This document shows, one piece after another, positions 44,399 through 52,738 of a stretch of DNA of 64,000 nucleotides. The notes beneath the pieces are model-generated. The model was not told the origin of the DNA, did no database searches, and saw only the letters and a list, made by a program, of their open reading frames with translations. Every line of letters starts with the position of its first letter. Positions within the stretch are counted from its first letter, which is position 1. The position numbers were made by a program, and so were the translations under genes. The stretch is from Sphingomonas sp. (lineage in GTDB: Bacteria; Pseudomonadota; Alphaproteobacteria; Sphingomonadales; Sphingomonadaceae): assembly GCF_017304615.1 (NCBI RefSeq), contig NZ_JAFKLZ010000002.1:248001-312000 (forward strand). The letters run 5' to 3'.

Positions 44399-44797
44399 AT
44401 GCTGCGTGCGCTAATCGTGATCCTGCTGGGCCTGAACGCCTTCGCCGCCGCCCAGGCGGCGGACGACACCGTCGTCGGAACCTGGCGCAACATGCGCAAC
44501 ACGATGCACATCCAGATGTACCATTGCGGCGATTCGATCTGCGGCAAGGTCGCCTGGGCCAGCGACGAGGCGATCGCCGATGCACGCCGCGGCGGGACGA
44601 CCAACCTGATCGGGACCGAAATTTTTCGCGACTTTCACAAGGACAAGAACGGCGGCTGGAGCGGCCGCGTGTTCGTGCCCGACCTCAACAAGACCTTTTC
44701 AGGCACCATGACGGTCGTCGATCGCAACACGCTGAAGGGCAGCGGCTGCCTGATCGGCCGCGTGCTGTGCAAGGCAAAGGTGCTGGTGAGGATTTAG
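44399..44797 (+). CDS. secreted DUF2147-like protein
   Basis: 132 residues: signal peptide MLRALIVILLGLNAFAAAQAA, then VGTWRNMRNTMHIQMYHCGDSICGKVAWASDEA and WSGRVFVPDLNKTFSGTMTVVDRNTLKGSGCL, the DUF2147 pattern with conserved Trp, Asp and Cys residues. Periplasmic; function unknown. AAGGGAG, 6 bases before the ATG at 44399, selects this start over ATG 44393. Confidence 0.83.
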   Translation: MLRALIVILLGLNAFAAAQAADDTVVGTWRNMRNTMHIQMYHCGDSICGKVAWASDEAIADARRGGTTNLIGTEIFRDFHKDKNGGWSGRVFVPDLNKTFSGTMTVVDRNTLKGSGCLIGRVLCKAKVLVRI

Positions 44798-44839
44798 GGT
44801 TTAGCACTGCGACCATGTTCACTGAGATTGCTCACGCTC

Positions 44840-45130
44840 TCAATCAACGAGATTGTCGATGGCCTCCGCCATCGCGACGTCCCGCGCCGACAACCCGCCC
44901 GCATCGTGCGTCGTCAGCAGAATATCGACGCGGTTCCACACGTTCGACCATTCGGGGTGATGATCGGCCTTCTCGGCGAGCAACGCGACTCGAGTCATGA
45001 ACGCGAAGGCCTCGCTGAAATCCTCGAAGGTGAAGCTGCGGCTGATCGCGTCGCGGCCCTCGTCATAATCCCACGCGTCGAGTTCATCGAGCGCCTCGGC
45101 GCGTTCGTCCTCGGTCAGTTGATCGACCAT
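44840..45130 (-). CDS. phhB: pterin-4a-carbinolamine dehydratase
   Basis: 96 residues, full length for the family. [42 protein letters not shown] carries the HHPEW motif and the following [21 protein letters not shown] is the C-terminal helix. It dehydrates 4a-hydroxytetrahydropterin during aromatic amino acid hydroxylation, although many bacterial members act in other pterin contexts. No hydroxylase gene is adjacent. It is divergent from the metallopeptidase. Confidence 0.94.
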   Translation of the reverse strand: MVDQLTEDERAEALDELDAWDYDEGRDAISRSFTFEDFSEAFAFMTRVALLAEKADHHPEWSNVWNRVDILLTTHDAGGLSARDVAMAEAIDNLVD

Positions 45131-45171
45131 CGCCGCTCTCCCTTGCTTGCCGCGTGCCTGACTACCGGACT

Positions 45172-45582
45172 ATGCCGGCTGGCATGAGCGGGCAAGAGCA
45201 GCGCGCGCCAAGCGCGGCGGAGATCGAGGCGATCGCGCGGGCGACCCTGGCATCGCTGCCGCCCGAATTCGCGGCGCATCTCGGCGACGTGCTGTTGATC
45301 GTCGAGGAATATGCCGATGACGGGACGCTCGACGCGCTCGGGATCGAGGATCCCTACGACTTGACCGGCGTCTATCACGGCCGCCCGATCGGCGAGAAAT
45401 CATCGATGGATTCGGGGTCGCCGCCTGACCGCATCCACCTCTATCGCCGTGCGATCCTCGACGAATGGGTGGCGGACGGCGAGGATCTGGCGACGCTGGT
45501 CCGCCATGTCGTGATCCACGAGGTCGGGCACCATTTCGGGCTGTCCGACGCCGACATGCACCGGCTCGAGGACGAAGCGTGA
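45172..45582 (+). CDS. small zincin-like metallopeptidase
   Basis: About 136 residues. HEVGHHFGLSD near the C-terminus is the HExxHxxGxxD zinc motif of the acidic metallopeptidase (DUF1025/MMP-like) family, and SAAEIEAIARATLASLPPEF the conserved start. Function is unknown; activity on proteins is presumed. The exact start is uncertain (ATG 45172, ATG 45184 or GTG 45154). Its stop overlaps the GTG of ccmA by 4 bases, so the three genes form one unit. Confidence 0.87.
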   Translation: MPAGMSGQEQRAPSAAEIEAIARATLASLPPEFAAHLGDVLLIVEEYADDGTLDALGIEDPYDLTGVYHGRPIGEKSSMDSGSPPDRIHLYRRAILDEWVADGEDLATLVRHVVIHEVGHHFGLSDADMHRLEDEA

Positions 45583-46238
45583 CCCAGCTCGCGTTTCGCG
45601 AGGTGACGTGCGTGCGCGGCGGGCGTGTTTTGTTCGAGCATCTGTCGTTCGCGCTCGAACCGGGCGCCGCGATCCTCGTCAGCGGCCCGAACGGCGCGGG
45701 CAAGTCGAGCCTGATCCGCCTCGCCGCCGGCTTGTTGCGGCCCGCCGCTGGCGCGATCGAAGCGGAGGCGTCGCGCGCCTTGCTGACCGAAGCGGCATCG
45801 CTCGACGAGGAGTTGCCGCTGGCGAAGGCGCTACGTTACTGGGCGCGGCTCGATGGTCGCGCCGATGCGGTAGGTGACGCCCTGGCGGCGATGGCGCTGA
45901 GCGACCTGGCCGAGGTGCCGGTGCGCTTGTTGTCCACGGGCCAGCGCCGCCGCGCCGCGATCGCGCGCGTCGTCGCGAGCGGCGCGTCGGTCTGGTTGCT
46001 CGATGAACCCGCCAACGGACTCGACACGGCGGCGCTGGGATTACTCGAACGCGCCATCGCCAGCCATCGGGCCAGCGGCGGCGCGGCGCTGGTCGCCAGC
46101 CATACGCCGATCGCGCTGCCGAACGCGGTGACCGTCCCCCTGCTCCACCCCGGCGAAGGCCGGGGTCCAGTCGCGAGCGGCCCGATGCTGGACCCCGGCC
46201 TTCGCCGGGGTGGCTCGAGAAGTAAGGCGAGAACGTGA
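45579..46238 (+). CDS. ccmA: heme exporter ATPase CcmA with repeat-encoded C-terminus
   Basis: 219 residues, GTG start. Walker A GPNGAGKSSLIRL, a shortened signature LSTGQRRRAAIARV and Walker B VWLLDEPANGLD are present. After SHTPIALPNAVTV about 30 residues (beginning PLLHPGEGRGP) are encoded by a perfect 26-base inverted repeat, giving a longer end than typical CcmA. CcmA and CcmB make the ATPase part of the CcmABCD complex that releases holo-CcmE for cytochrome c maturation. The stop forms a GTGA overlap with ccmB. Confidence 0.92.
   Translation: MTQLAFREVTCVRGGRVLFEHLSFALEPGAAILVSGPNGAGKSSLIRLAAGLLRPAAGAIEAEASRALLTEAASLDEELPLAKALRYWARLDGRADAVGDALAAMALSDLAEVPVRLLSTGQRRRAAIARVVASGASVWLLDEPANGLDTAALGLLERAIASHRASGGAALVASHTPIALPNAVTVPLLHPGEGRGPVASGPMLDPGLRRGGSRSKART
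46145..46213. repeat. perfect inverted repeat forming the 3' end of ccmA
   Basis: Arms CCACCCCGGCGAAGGCC... at 46145-46170 and 46188-46213, 26 bases each and perfectly complementary, with a 17-base spacer. Each arm holds an ACCCCGGC/GCCGGGGT hairpin. It is translated in frame as the C-terminal extension of CcmA. Confidence 0.92.
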
Positions 46239-46876
46239 GCCTCACGGCCCTCATCCTCCGCGACATTCGCCGGGCCTGGATCGGGGGCGGAGCGTTGCTG
46301 CCGGTCGCCTTCTTCCTGCTCGTCGCGATCCTGTTTCCCTTCGCAGTTGGCCCCGACGCGGCCCTGCTCGCGCGTGTCGGCGGCGGGGTGTTGTGGGCGG
46401 CAGCCTTGCTCGCCGCGTTGATCCCGGTCGAGCGGCTGGTCGCGCCCGACCTCTCCAGCGGCGTGATCGACCAGTTGTTGGTACGCGGACAATCGGCGGC
46501 GGTGATCGCGCTCGCCAAACTCACCGCGCACTGGTTGAGTTTCGCTCCCCCGATCCTGCTCGCCGCTTTGCCCGCGGCCGCCCTGCTCGATTTGCCAACC
46601 GACACGCTGATCCGGGTCGAGATCGGCCTGCTGATCGGCACGCCCGGTCTCGCCGCACTGGCGCTCGCGGTCGGCGCGCTGACGGCGACGTTGCGCGGTG
46701 TCGGCGCGCTGGCGGGGCTGTTGATCCTGCCACTCGCGATTCCGCTCCTGATCTTCGGGGCGGGCAGCCTAGACGGCGGTTCGGGCGGGCTGAAACTGCT
46801 CGGCGCGGTCAGCCTGCTGCTGGTCGCGGGCGCACCCTTCGTCGCTGGGGCAGCGATCCGCGCGTCACTCGATTAG
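46235..46876 (+). CDS. ccmB: heme exporter permease CcmB
   Basis: 213 residues with six hydrophobic segments, beginning SLTALILRDIRRAW and including LIPVERLVAPDLSSGVIDQLL and IGTPGLAALALAVGALTATLR. CcmB is the transmembrane partner of CcmA in the heme-handling step of c-type cytochrome maturation. ccmC, D and E are not adjacent. The stop overlaps the convergent methyltransferase gene. Confidence 0.94.
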   Translation: MSLTALILRDIRRAWIGGGALLPVAFFLLVAILFPFAVGPDAALLARVGGGVLWAAALLAALIPVERLVAPDLSSGVIDQLLVRGQSAAVIALAKLTAHWLSFAPPILLAALPAAALLDLPTDTLIRVEIGLLIGTPGLAALALAVGALTATLRGVGALAGLLILPLAIPLLIFGAGSLDGGSGGLKLLGAVSLLLVAGAPFVAGAAIRASLD

Positions 46877-47742
46877 CGGCTCCACCGCGCCCAGATCGCG
46901 GTTGGAAGCAGCAGCCCGCGCGCTTCCTCACGCACCGCGAGTTCGCCCGCTTCGACCGTGCCGGGCAAATCGGCGAACACCTGGGCGACAAGCTCGCCGA
47001 TCGCCAGTGCCGACATGCGGACGGCATAGACGGTCAGGAACAGGAACCGCGACTTCTCGTCGAGCAACTTGCGGCAATCGGCGACCAGGCCTGGCAACCC
47101 TTCCTCCAGCCGCCATACCTCGCCCTCCGGCCCGCGCCCGAACTTGGGCGGATCGAGCAGGATGCCGTCGTAGCGCCGCCCGCGCCGCACCTCGCGCGCC
47201 GCGAATTTGGTCGCGTCGTCGACCATCCAGCGCACCGGCTTGTCGTCCATCCCGGCCAGCCGCGCATTGGCCCGCGCGCCCTCGACCGATTTCTTGGAGG
47301 CATCGACATGCACCATCTTCACGCCGCGCGCCGCCAGCGCCAGCGTGCCGACGCCGGTATAGCCGAACAGGTTGAGCACCTCCGCGTCCGCCACGCCGTC
47401 GAGCCGCGCACGCATCCAGCCCCACACCGGCGCCATGTCGGGAAAGAAGCCGAGGTGACGGAACGCGGTGTTTTGCGCGGTGAAGGTCACGTCGTCCCAC
47501 TTCAGCGGCCAGCCGTCGCGCGGGACTTGCCCGCTATATTCCCAGCGCCCGCCGCCGTCCTCGTCGGAGCCGGGGATGAACTCGCCATCGGCTTTCCAGT
47601 CGGCGCTGGCGGGCGCCCACATCGCTTGCGGTTCGGGCCGGATGAAACGGAAGCGACCGTAGCGTTCGAGCTTGCGCCCATGTCCGCTGTCGATCAGGCC
47701 GTAATCGGCCCAGGGTTCGCCGATCAGCGTGTCGAGCTTCAT
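46873..47742 (-). CDS. class I SAM rRNA methyltransferase (RlmI-like)
   Basis: 289 residues. NLFGYTGVGTLALAARG is the SAM-binding motif I, VHVDASKKSVEGARANARL motif II, and ILLDPPKFGRGPEG the NPPY-like catalytic motif IV (DPPKFG), all typical of the RlmI/RlmK rRNA cytosine/guanine methyltransferase class. The N-terminal PUA domain of full RlmI is absent, as it is in shorter family members. ATGA overlap with thrC. Confidence 0.9.
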   Translation of the reverse strand: MKLDTLIGEPWADYGLIDSGHGRKLERYGRFRFIRPEPQAMWAPASADWKADGEFIPGSDEDGGGRWEYSGQVPRDGWPLKWDDVTFTAQNTAFRHLGFFPDMAPVWGWMRARLDGVADAEVLNLFGYTGVGTLALAARGVKMVHVDASKKSVEGARANARLAGMDDKPVRWMVDDATKFAAREVRRGRRYDGILLDPPKFGRGPEGEVWRLEEGLPGLVADCRKLLDEKSRFLFLTVYAVRMSALAIGELVAQVFADLPGTVEAGELAVREEARGLLLPTAIWARWSR

Positions 47743-49136
47743 TGTGCGGTCTTGGCGATATATCCGGCCACCGCGTCGAGCGTCGCGGGCAGCGTCTCGT
47801 ACCGTTCCTCGCGCTCGAACAGATTGCCGATCCGCGCCGGCAGCGTTGGCCGCACGCCCGTCGCGCGCTCGACCGCGTCGCGGAATTTCGCAGGGTGCGC
47901 AGTGGCCAGCGTCACCATCGGCGCGTCGAGGTCCGCAGCCCGCGCCGCCGACAGGCCGATCGCGGTATGCGGGTCGATCACTTGCCCCGCGCGCTCGCAC
48001 GCCCAGCGCATCGCCAGCGCCATGTCGTCGAGGTCGATGCGGGCGCTGTCGAACAATGCCGCCGCGCCCTGAAGCTGCGCGTTGGTCAGCCGCATCGCCT
48101 TCGATGCTTCGAAGCCGGTCATCTGCTCGCGCAATGCCACCCCATCGCGACCGCCAACGTCGAACAGCAAGCGTTCGAAGTTCGAGCTGACCTGGATGTC
48201 CATCGACGGCGTCGGCGTCGCGACCACGCCCTTCGCCGAATAGTCGCCCGAGGAAAGCGCGCGATGCAGGATGTCGTTGACATTGGTGGCCACAACCAGC
48301 TTTGCGACTGGCAGCCCCATCTTCGCCGCGACATAACCAGCGAACACATCGCCGAAATTGCCCGTCGGTACCGAGAAAGCGATCGCTCGCTCCGGCGCGC
48401 CGAGCCGCACGGCGGCGTAGAAATAATAGACCACCTGCGCCATCAGCCGCGCCCAGTTGATCGAATTGACTGCCGACAGCCGGAGGTGCCCGAGCGGCCC
48501 CGTTCCCGCGGCGTTGGCGTTGAACATCGCCTTCACCATCGCCTGGGCATCGTCGAAGCTGCCTTCGATCGCGATATTGTGGACGTTGGGCGCCAGCACC
48601 GTGGTCATCTGGCGGCGCTGGACGTCGGACACGCGTCCCTTGGGGTGGAGCATGAAGATTTCGACATGCTCACGCCCGGCCAGCGCATCGATCGCGGCCG
48701 AGCCGGTATCCCCGCTGGTCGCGCCGACCACGGTCAACGGGCGTTCGGCACCCGCCAGGAACCTCTCGAACAGCAGCCCGAGCAGTTGCAGCGCGACATC
48801 CTTGAACGCCAAAGTCGGGCCGTGGAACAGTTCGAGCAGCCAATGCTGTCGGTCGAGTTGCACCAGCGGCGTCACGGCATCATGGTCGAACCGCCCATAG
48901 GCTTGCGCGCAGAGCGACTGCAAATCGTCCTCGCTCAGCGCATCGCCGACGAACGGCCGCATTACGCGGACGGCGGTCTCGACATAGGAGAGGCCAGCGA
49001 GGCCGGCGATCTCGTCACGCGTCAGCGTCGGCCACGCCTCAGGCAGATACAACCCGCCGTCATTCGCCAATCCGGCGAGCGTGACTTCACGAAAATCGAG
49101 CGCGGGCGCGGCGCCTCGCGTGCTCACGTAACGCAT
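47739..49136 (-). CDS. thrC: threonine synthase
   Basis: 465 residues. MRYVSTRGAAPALDFREVTLAGLANDGGLYLPE is the standard N-terminus, with ATG 49136 chosen over a TTG one codon earlier. ELFHGPTLAFKDVALQLLG contains the pyridoxal-phosphate lysine and VVGATSGDTGSAAIDAL the phosphate-binding loop. It converts O-phosphohomoserine to threonine. It lies at the end of the oxidase operon, 4 bases after SURF1, and is coupled to the methyltransferase gene by ATGA. Confidence 0.97.
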   Translation of the reverse strand: MRYVSTRGAAPALDFREVTLAGLANDGGLYLPEAWPTLTRDEIAGLAGLSYVETAVRVMRPFVGDALSEDDLQSLCAQAYGRFDHDAVTPLVQLDRQHWLLELFHGPTLAFKDVALQLLGLLFERFLAGAERPLTVVGATSGDTGSAAIDALAGREHVEIFMLHPKGRVSDVQRRQMTTVLAPNVHNIAIEGSFDDAQAMVKAMFNANAAGTGPLGHLRLSAVNSINWARLMAQVVYYFYAAVRLGAPERAIAFSVPTGNFGDVFAGYVAAKMGLPVAKLVVATNVNDILHRALSSGDYSAKGVVATPTPSMDIQVSSNFERLLFDVGGRDGVALREQMTGFEASKAMRLTNAQLQGAAALFDSARIDLDDMALAMRWACERAGQVIDPHTAIGLSAARAADLDAPMVTLATAHPAKFRDAVERATGVRPTLPARIGNLFEREERYETLPATLDAVAGYIAKTAQ

Positions 49137-49140
49137 CAAT

Positions 49141-49752
49141 CTATCCCCTTTGCGCGCGGCGGCGCAGCGCGAGGCCGTAGATCACCAGCGCGATCGTCGC
49201 AAATGCGAACCATTGGACAGCGTAGGCGAGGTGGTTGTTGGGGATCGATTCGATACTCGGCACCGCGTTGGCGGTCAGGCCCGGAACGGGCGTGTCGGCG
49301 ACCAGCAGCAACGGCTTCGGCGCGGTCTTCCCGAACAGGCCGGCGATCAACGGCTCGTGGCTCGGCGCGTGGCTGATCAGGCCGGAGACCGGCCCGCCGC
49401 GCCAGTCGGGCTTGAAGTCCACGTCGCGCGTCGTGCCGATCTGCACCGCGAACCCCGGCCCCTCCGCTCCGGTCGAGCAATGTGCGATGACGCGATAGCC
49501 GGCGTTGCCCGCCCCCTCGGTCGAAAAGCTGATCGGCGAGAGGCACGTCGCACTCGCACGGCGAAACAACAGGTCGTCGCCGATCGCCGGGGCCGGCATC
49601 GCGATGGCGGGCCTCGACGGGTTGGCGGCGAGCTGGGCAAGAAACGCCTCCTTCTGCGGCAGCCGGTCCAGCAACTGCCACAGCCCAAGCCCGATCATCG
49701 CCGCGACCGCCAGCGCGACGAGGATCGTCGGCACGACCGGGACTCGCTTCAC
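49141..49752 (-). CDS. SURF1-family cytochrome oxidase biogenesis protein
   Basis: 203 residues, GTG start. An N-terminal helix (VPVVPTILVALAVAAMIGLGLWQL) and a C-terminal helix (NNHLAYAVQWFAFATIALVIYGLAL) bracket a periplasmic domain, as in SURF1. The QLLDRLPQKEAFLAQL segment after helix 1 is conserved. SURF1 helps insert heme a into subunit I. It overlaps the DUF983 gene by GTGA. Confidence 0.9.
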   Translation of the reverse strand: MKRVPVVPTILVALAVAAMIGLGLWQLLDRLPQKEAFLAQLAANPSRPAIAMPAPAIGDDLLFRRASATCLSPISFSTEGAGNAGYRVIAHCSTGAEGPGFAVQIGTTRDVDFKPDWRGGPVSGLISHAPSHEPLIAGLFGKTAPKPLLLVADTPVPGLTANAVPSIESIPNNHLAYAVQWFAFATIALVIYGLALRRRAQRG

Positions 49753-50132
49753 CGCACGTCCCCGCTGCGCGCTTCGGCGGCGCGGTTGCGATATTCGAGC
49801 GCGATCAGCGCGCCCTTCGACACGCGCAACGCCGCCAGCACCGCGGCCGCCGTGGCCGGAACCCACAACAGGACATGCACCCACCATGGCGGATGCATGG
49901 TCAGTTCAAGCACGATCGCCAGCGTCACGATGACCGCGCCGAGGAGCAATGTCAGGAACGCCGCCGGCCCGTCGCCGACATTGAACCGGCTGAACTCAAG
50001 CCCGCACCCACCACAGCGATCGGCGAAGCGCACCCAGCCGGCGAACAATGTCCGCGCGCCGCAATGCGGGCACAGGCCCTTCAGCGCTACCTCCACGGGA
50101 GTCGGGCAGGCGACCGCCCGCTCCTCAGCCAT
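49749..50132 (-). CDS. DUF983 zinc-ribbon membrane protein
   Basis: 127 residues. CPHCGARTLFAGWVRFADRCGGCGLEFSRFNVGDGPAAF has paired CxxC zinc-ribbon knuckles, followed by two membrane helices (LTLLLGAVIVTLAIVLEL, VHVLLWVPATAAAVLAALRV). It is an invariant member of alphaproteobacterial ctaE-SURF1 operons; it probably assists oxidase assembly, but its biochemical role is not established. TGATG junction with ctaE. Confidence 0.92.
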   Translation of the reverse strand: MAEERAVACPTPVEVALKGLCPHCGARTLFAGWVRFADRCGGCGLEFSRFNVGDGPAAFLTLLLGAVIVTLAIVLELTMHPPWWVHVLLWVPATAAAVLAALRVSKGALIALEYRNRAAEARSGDVR

Positions 50133-51046
50133 CAGCCGGCGTGGATCGGTGCGCCCCAGCCGCCCCAGACGTAGATGGTGACGAACAGGAACAACCACAC
50201 CACGTCGACGAAGTGCCAGTACCAGGCGGCCGCCTCGAACCCGAAATGCTGCTTCGGGGTGAAGTCGCCCTTGTACACGCGGACCAGGTTCACGATCAGG
50301 AAGATCGTCCCGATCAGCACGTGGAAGCCGTGAAAGCCCGTCGCCATGAAGAACGACGCGCCATAGTTCAGGCCCTTGAACGGGAACGGCGCTTCCGAAT
50401 ATTCATAGGCCTGGATCGTGCTGAACAGCAGGCCGAGCACGATCGTCAGCCACAGCCCCTTCTTGACGCTGTCATTCTCGCCGACGCCGATCAGGCCCCA
50501 CAGGCCCTTCATCGCGCCGCCGCGCTGGTTGTGGATCAGGGCGTGATGCGCCCAGGTGATGGTCGTGCCGGACAGCAGCAGGATCAGCGTGTTGAGCAGC
50601 GGGAACTGGAACGCGTTGATGACCTCGATGCCCTTGGGCGGCCAAACCGCGGCGGCCTTGGCGCCCTCGGTCACGATGCTCGCGCTCTTCGACGCGGCGT
50701 CCCAAACGACCGGCGCTGGGAACAGCGAGAAGTCGAAGAATGCCCAGAACCAGCCGACGAAGAACATCACTTCGGACGCGATGAACAGAATCATGCCATA
50801 GCGCAGGTGAAGCTGCACCACCGGCGTATGGTCGCCGGCATGCGCTTCCTTGATGACGTTCGACCACCACGAATACATCGTGACCAGAACGCACATCACG
50901 CCGAGCCCGAACACGATCGGCGCATGCGCCGCACCCTTCATCCACATGATCCCGCCGATCGCGAGGATCAGCGCCGAAAATGCGCCGATCATCGGCCAGG
51001 GATCGGGCTGGAGAATGTGATAGTCGTGGTTCTTGGCGCCGGCCAT
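50132..51046 (-). CDS. ctaE: cytochrome c oxidase subunit III
   Basis: 304 residues with seven membrane helices. HDYHILQPDPWPMIGAFSALI, MFFVGWFWAFFDFSLFP, HHALIHNQRGGAMKGL and FHGFHVLIGTIFLIVNLVR are conserved subunit III features, and the C-terminus YWHFVDVVWLFLFVTIYVWGG is standard. It is part of the aa3 oxidase; a 31-base gap separates it from ctaG. Confidence 0.97.
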   Translation of the reverse strand: MAGAKNHDYHILQPDPWPMIGAFSALILAIGGIMWMKGAAHAPIVFGLGVMCVLVTMYSWWSNVIKEAHAGDHTPVVQLHLRYGMILFIASEVMFFVGWFWAFFDFSLFPAPVVWDAASKSASIVTEGAKAAAVWPPKGIEVINAFQFPLLNTLILLLSGTTITWAHHALIHNQRGGAMKGLWGLIGVGENDSVKKGLWLTIVLGLLFSTIQAYEYSEAPFPFKGLNYGASFFMATGFHGFHVLIGTIFLIVNLVRVYKGDFTPKQHFGFEAAAWYWHFVDVVWLFLFVTIYVWGGWGAPIHAG

Positions 51047-51077
51047 GCGTGCTTCCCTGTTACGTATAGTTATCGCT

Positions 51078-51620
51078 CTAGCTCGGCGTTTTGCCGGAAT
51101 CCACCGGGTAAAACGTGTAACTGAGCGTGATGGTCTGGATGTCGCGCGCGTCTGGGTCCTTGAGGATCGCCGGATCGACGTAGAAGATCACCGGCATGCG
51201 CTGCGTTTCGCCGGGCTTGAGTGTCTGCTGCGTGAAGCAGAAGCACTGGATTTTCTTGAAATATATCCCCGCCTGCGCCGGCATGACGTTGAACGTCGCG
51301 GTGCCGGTGACGGTCTTGTTCGACGTGTTGGTGGCGGTGAAGAACGCCATGTCCCGTGCGCCGATGTCGATCGTTTCCGATTCGGCCTCCGGCTTGAACT
51401 TCCACTTGAGCTGGGGAGAGACGTTGGTGTCGAACGCGATAGTGATCTTGCCATCGACCGCGCCGGGCGCGCGTAACCCGCGACCGGTCGTCCCGTTGAG
51501 GCCGGTCGCCTGACAGAAGAGGCGATAAAGCGGAACGCTTGCCCAGGCGAGACCGGTGGAGCAGCAGACGCCAAGCGCCAGCAGGATAACGGTACGGCGC
51601 GTGCCGGTCATGCTCGTCAT
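51078..51620 (-). CDS. ctaG: cytochrome c oxidase copper chaperone CtaG (Cox11)
   Basis: 180 residues. One N-terminal anchor (VILLALGVCCSTGLAWASVPLYRLFC), then a periplasmic immunoglobulin-like domain with IQCFCFTQQTLKPGE carrying the CFCF copper-binding motif. Cox11 delivers Cu to the CuB centre in subunit I. It overlaps the preceding 44-codon gene by ATGA. Confidence 0.96.
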   Translation of the reverse strand: MTSMTGTRRTVILLALGVCCSTGLAWASVPLYRLFCQATGLNGTTGRGLRAPGAVDGKITIAFDTNVSPQLKWKFKPEAESETIDIGARDMAFFTATNTSNKTVTGTATFNVMPAQAGIYFKKIQCFCFTQQTLKPGETQRMPVIFYVDPAILKDPDARDIQTITLSYTFYPVDSGKTPS

Positions 51621-51751
51621 GGGTGGCGCATCCCGATCTTGGCGATCGACACCGCGAACATCAGGACCACAAACGCGCCGAGCAGGATCGCCATGACGCG
51701 CGCGTTGCGCCGCTGCGCCGACAGCCGACGCTCCTCCTCATCGGGTGTCAT
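51617..51751 (-). CDS. 44-residue oxidase-operon membrane protein
   Basis: A short reading frame with [20 protein letters not shown] as a charged N-terminus and one hydrophobic helix ([17 protein letters not shown]). It is locked between neighbours: ATG at 51751 overlaps the ctaB stop by ATGA, and its TGA overlaps the ctaG start by ATGA. This position and topology match the small CoxF-like proteins of alphaproteobacterial oxidase operons. Function unknown. Confidence 0.85.
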   Translation of the reverse strand: MTPDEEERRLSAQRRNARVMAILLGAFVVLMFAVSIAKIGMRHP

Positions 51752-52644
51752 GCCAGCCACCGGTCGACGACCACCGCGCCGAACATGACGAACAGGTAGA
51801 CGATCGAGAAGGCAAACAGCCGTTTTTCGGGGCGCATCGTATCGCCTTCGCCCTTAGTTCGCGTCGCGACGCGCGCCGCCAGCAGCGCGAACCAGCCAGT
51901 CGCCACGATCGCCACCGCACCGTAGATCGCGCCCGTCAGCCCCAGTGGCCAGGGCGCGATTGCCGCCGCCGCCATCAGGATGGTGTAGAGGCCGATCTGA
52001 GTCCGCGTCGTCCGCTCGCCGGCGACGACGGGCAGCATGGGGATGCCGGCATTGGCGTAGTCGGTCTTCACGAACAGCGCCAATGCCCAGAAATGCGGCG
52101 GGGTCCACAGGAATACGAGCGCGAACAGCAGCACGGGGAGCGGCGCGAGACTGCCGGTCGCCGCCGCCCAGCCGATCAGCGGCGGAAACGCCCCGGCCGC
52201 ACCGCCGATGACGATGTTCTGCGGCGTGCGCGGCTTGAGCCAGACGGTGTACACCAGCACATAGAACAGGATCGACGCCGCAAGGATGGTCGCCGCAAAC
52301 ACGTTCACCGCCAGCCCCATCAACAGCACGGAGAACGCGCCGAGTCCGACGCCGAAATGGAGCGCCGATTGCTTGTCCATCCGCCCGGCGGGCAATGGCC
52401 GCGCGGCGGTGCGACGCATCTGCGCGTCGAGATCGGCCTCATACCATTGGTTGAGCGCACCCGCCGCGCCGGCGGCAAGCGCAATGCACAGGATCGCGGT
52501 GAAGCCGATCACCGGGTGAATCGTGCCAGGCGCGGCGAGCATCCCGCACAGCCCGGTGAAGACGACGAGCGTCATCACTCTGGGCTTGGTCAACGCCAGG
52601 AAATCGCGCCAGTCGGCGGGTAGGGACATCGTCTGCGTGGTCAT
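51748..52644 (-). CDS. ctaB: heme o synthase (protoheme IX farnesyltransferase)
   Basis: 298 residues with eight to nine membrane helices of the UbiA prenyltransferase fold. [22 protein letters not shown] contains the NxxxDxxxD motif for the polyprenyl diphosphate, and [24 protein letters not shown] the second conserved region. It adds the farnesyl tail to heme b for heme o, the precursor of heme a. An intrinsic terminator (52688-52714) sits between it and ctaD. Confidence 0.96.
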   Translation of the reverse strand: MTTQTMSLPADWRDFLALTKPRVMTLVVFTGLCGMLAAPGTIHPVIGFTAILCIALAAGAAGALNQWYEADLDAQMRRTAARPLPAGRMDKQSALHFGVGLGAFSVLLMGLAVNVFAATILAASILFYVLVYTVWLKPRTPQNIVIGGAAGAFPPLIGWAAATGSLAPLPVLLFALVFLWTPPHFWALALFVKTDYANAGIPMLPVVAGERTTRTQIGLYTILMAAAAIAPWPLGLTGAIYGAVAIVATGWFALLAARVATRTKGEGDTMRPEKRLFAFSIVYLFVMFGAVVVDRWLA

Positions 52645-52687
52645 GAGATGCGCGCGCTATAGGGCCGTGATCCCGCGCCTTCCAACG

Positions 52688-52714
52688 AAAAACGCCCCGA
52701 ATTGCTCCGGGGCG
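52688..52714 (-). terminator. intrinsic terminator between ctaD and ctaB
   Basis: On the minus strand CGCCCCG, loop, CGGGGCG (52714-52708 with 52699-52693) is followed by TTTTT. It lies 25 bases beyond the ctaD stop, so expression of ctaB onward needs read-through or its own promoter. Confidence 0.8.
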
Positions 52715-52738
52715 CGTTCCGTGTCGACCTCGGGTCGA

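Noticed and set aside
3008-46213. The paired palindromes considered as a CRISPR array or as ordinary terminators
   Set aside because: They are dispersed singly, not in tandem with spacers, and most lack a T-run; two lie inside reading frames.
51270-51300. MPAQAGIYF in CtaG, similar to the translation of palindromic repeats
   Set aside because: Cox11 homologues have a similar NVxPxxAGxYFxKIQCFCF sequence here, and no inverted-repeat partner lies nearby, so this is the native protein rather than an insertion.
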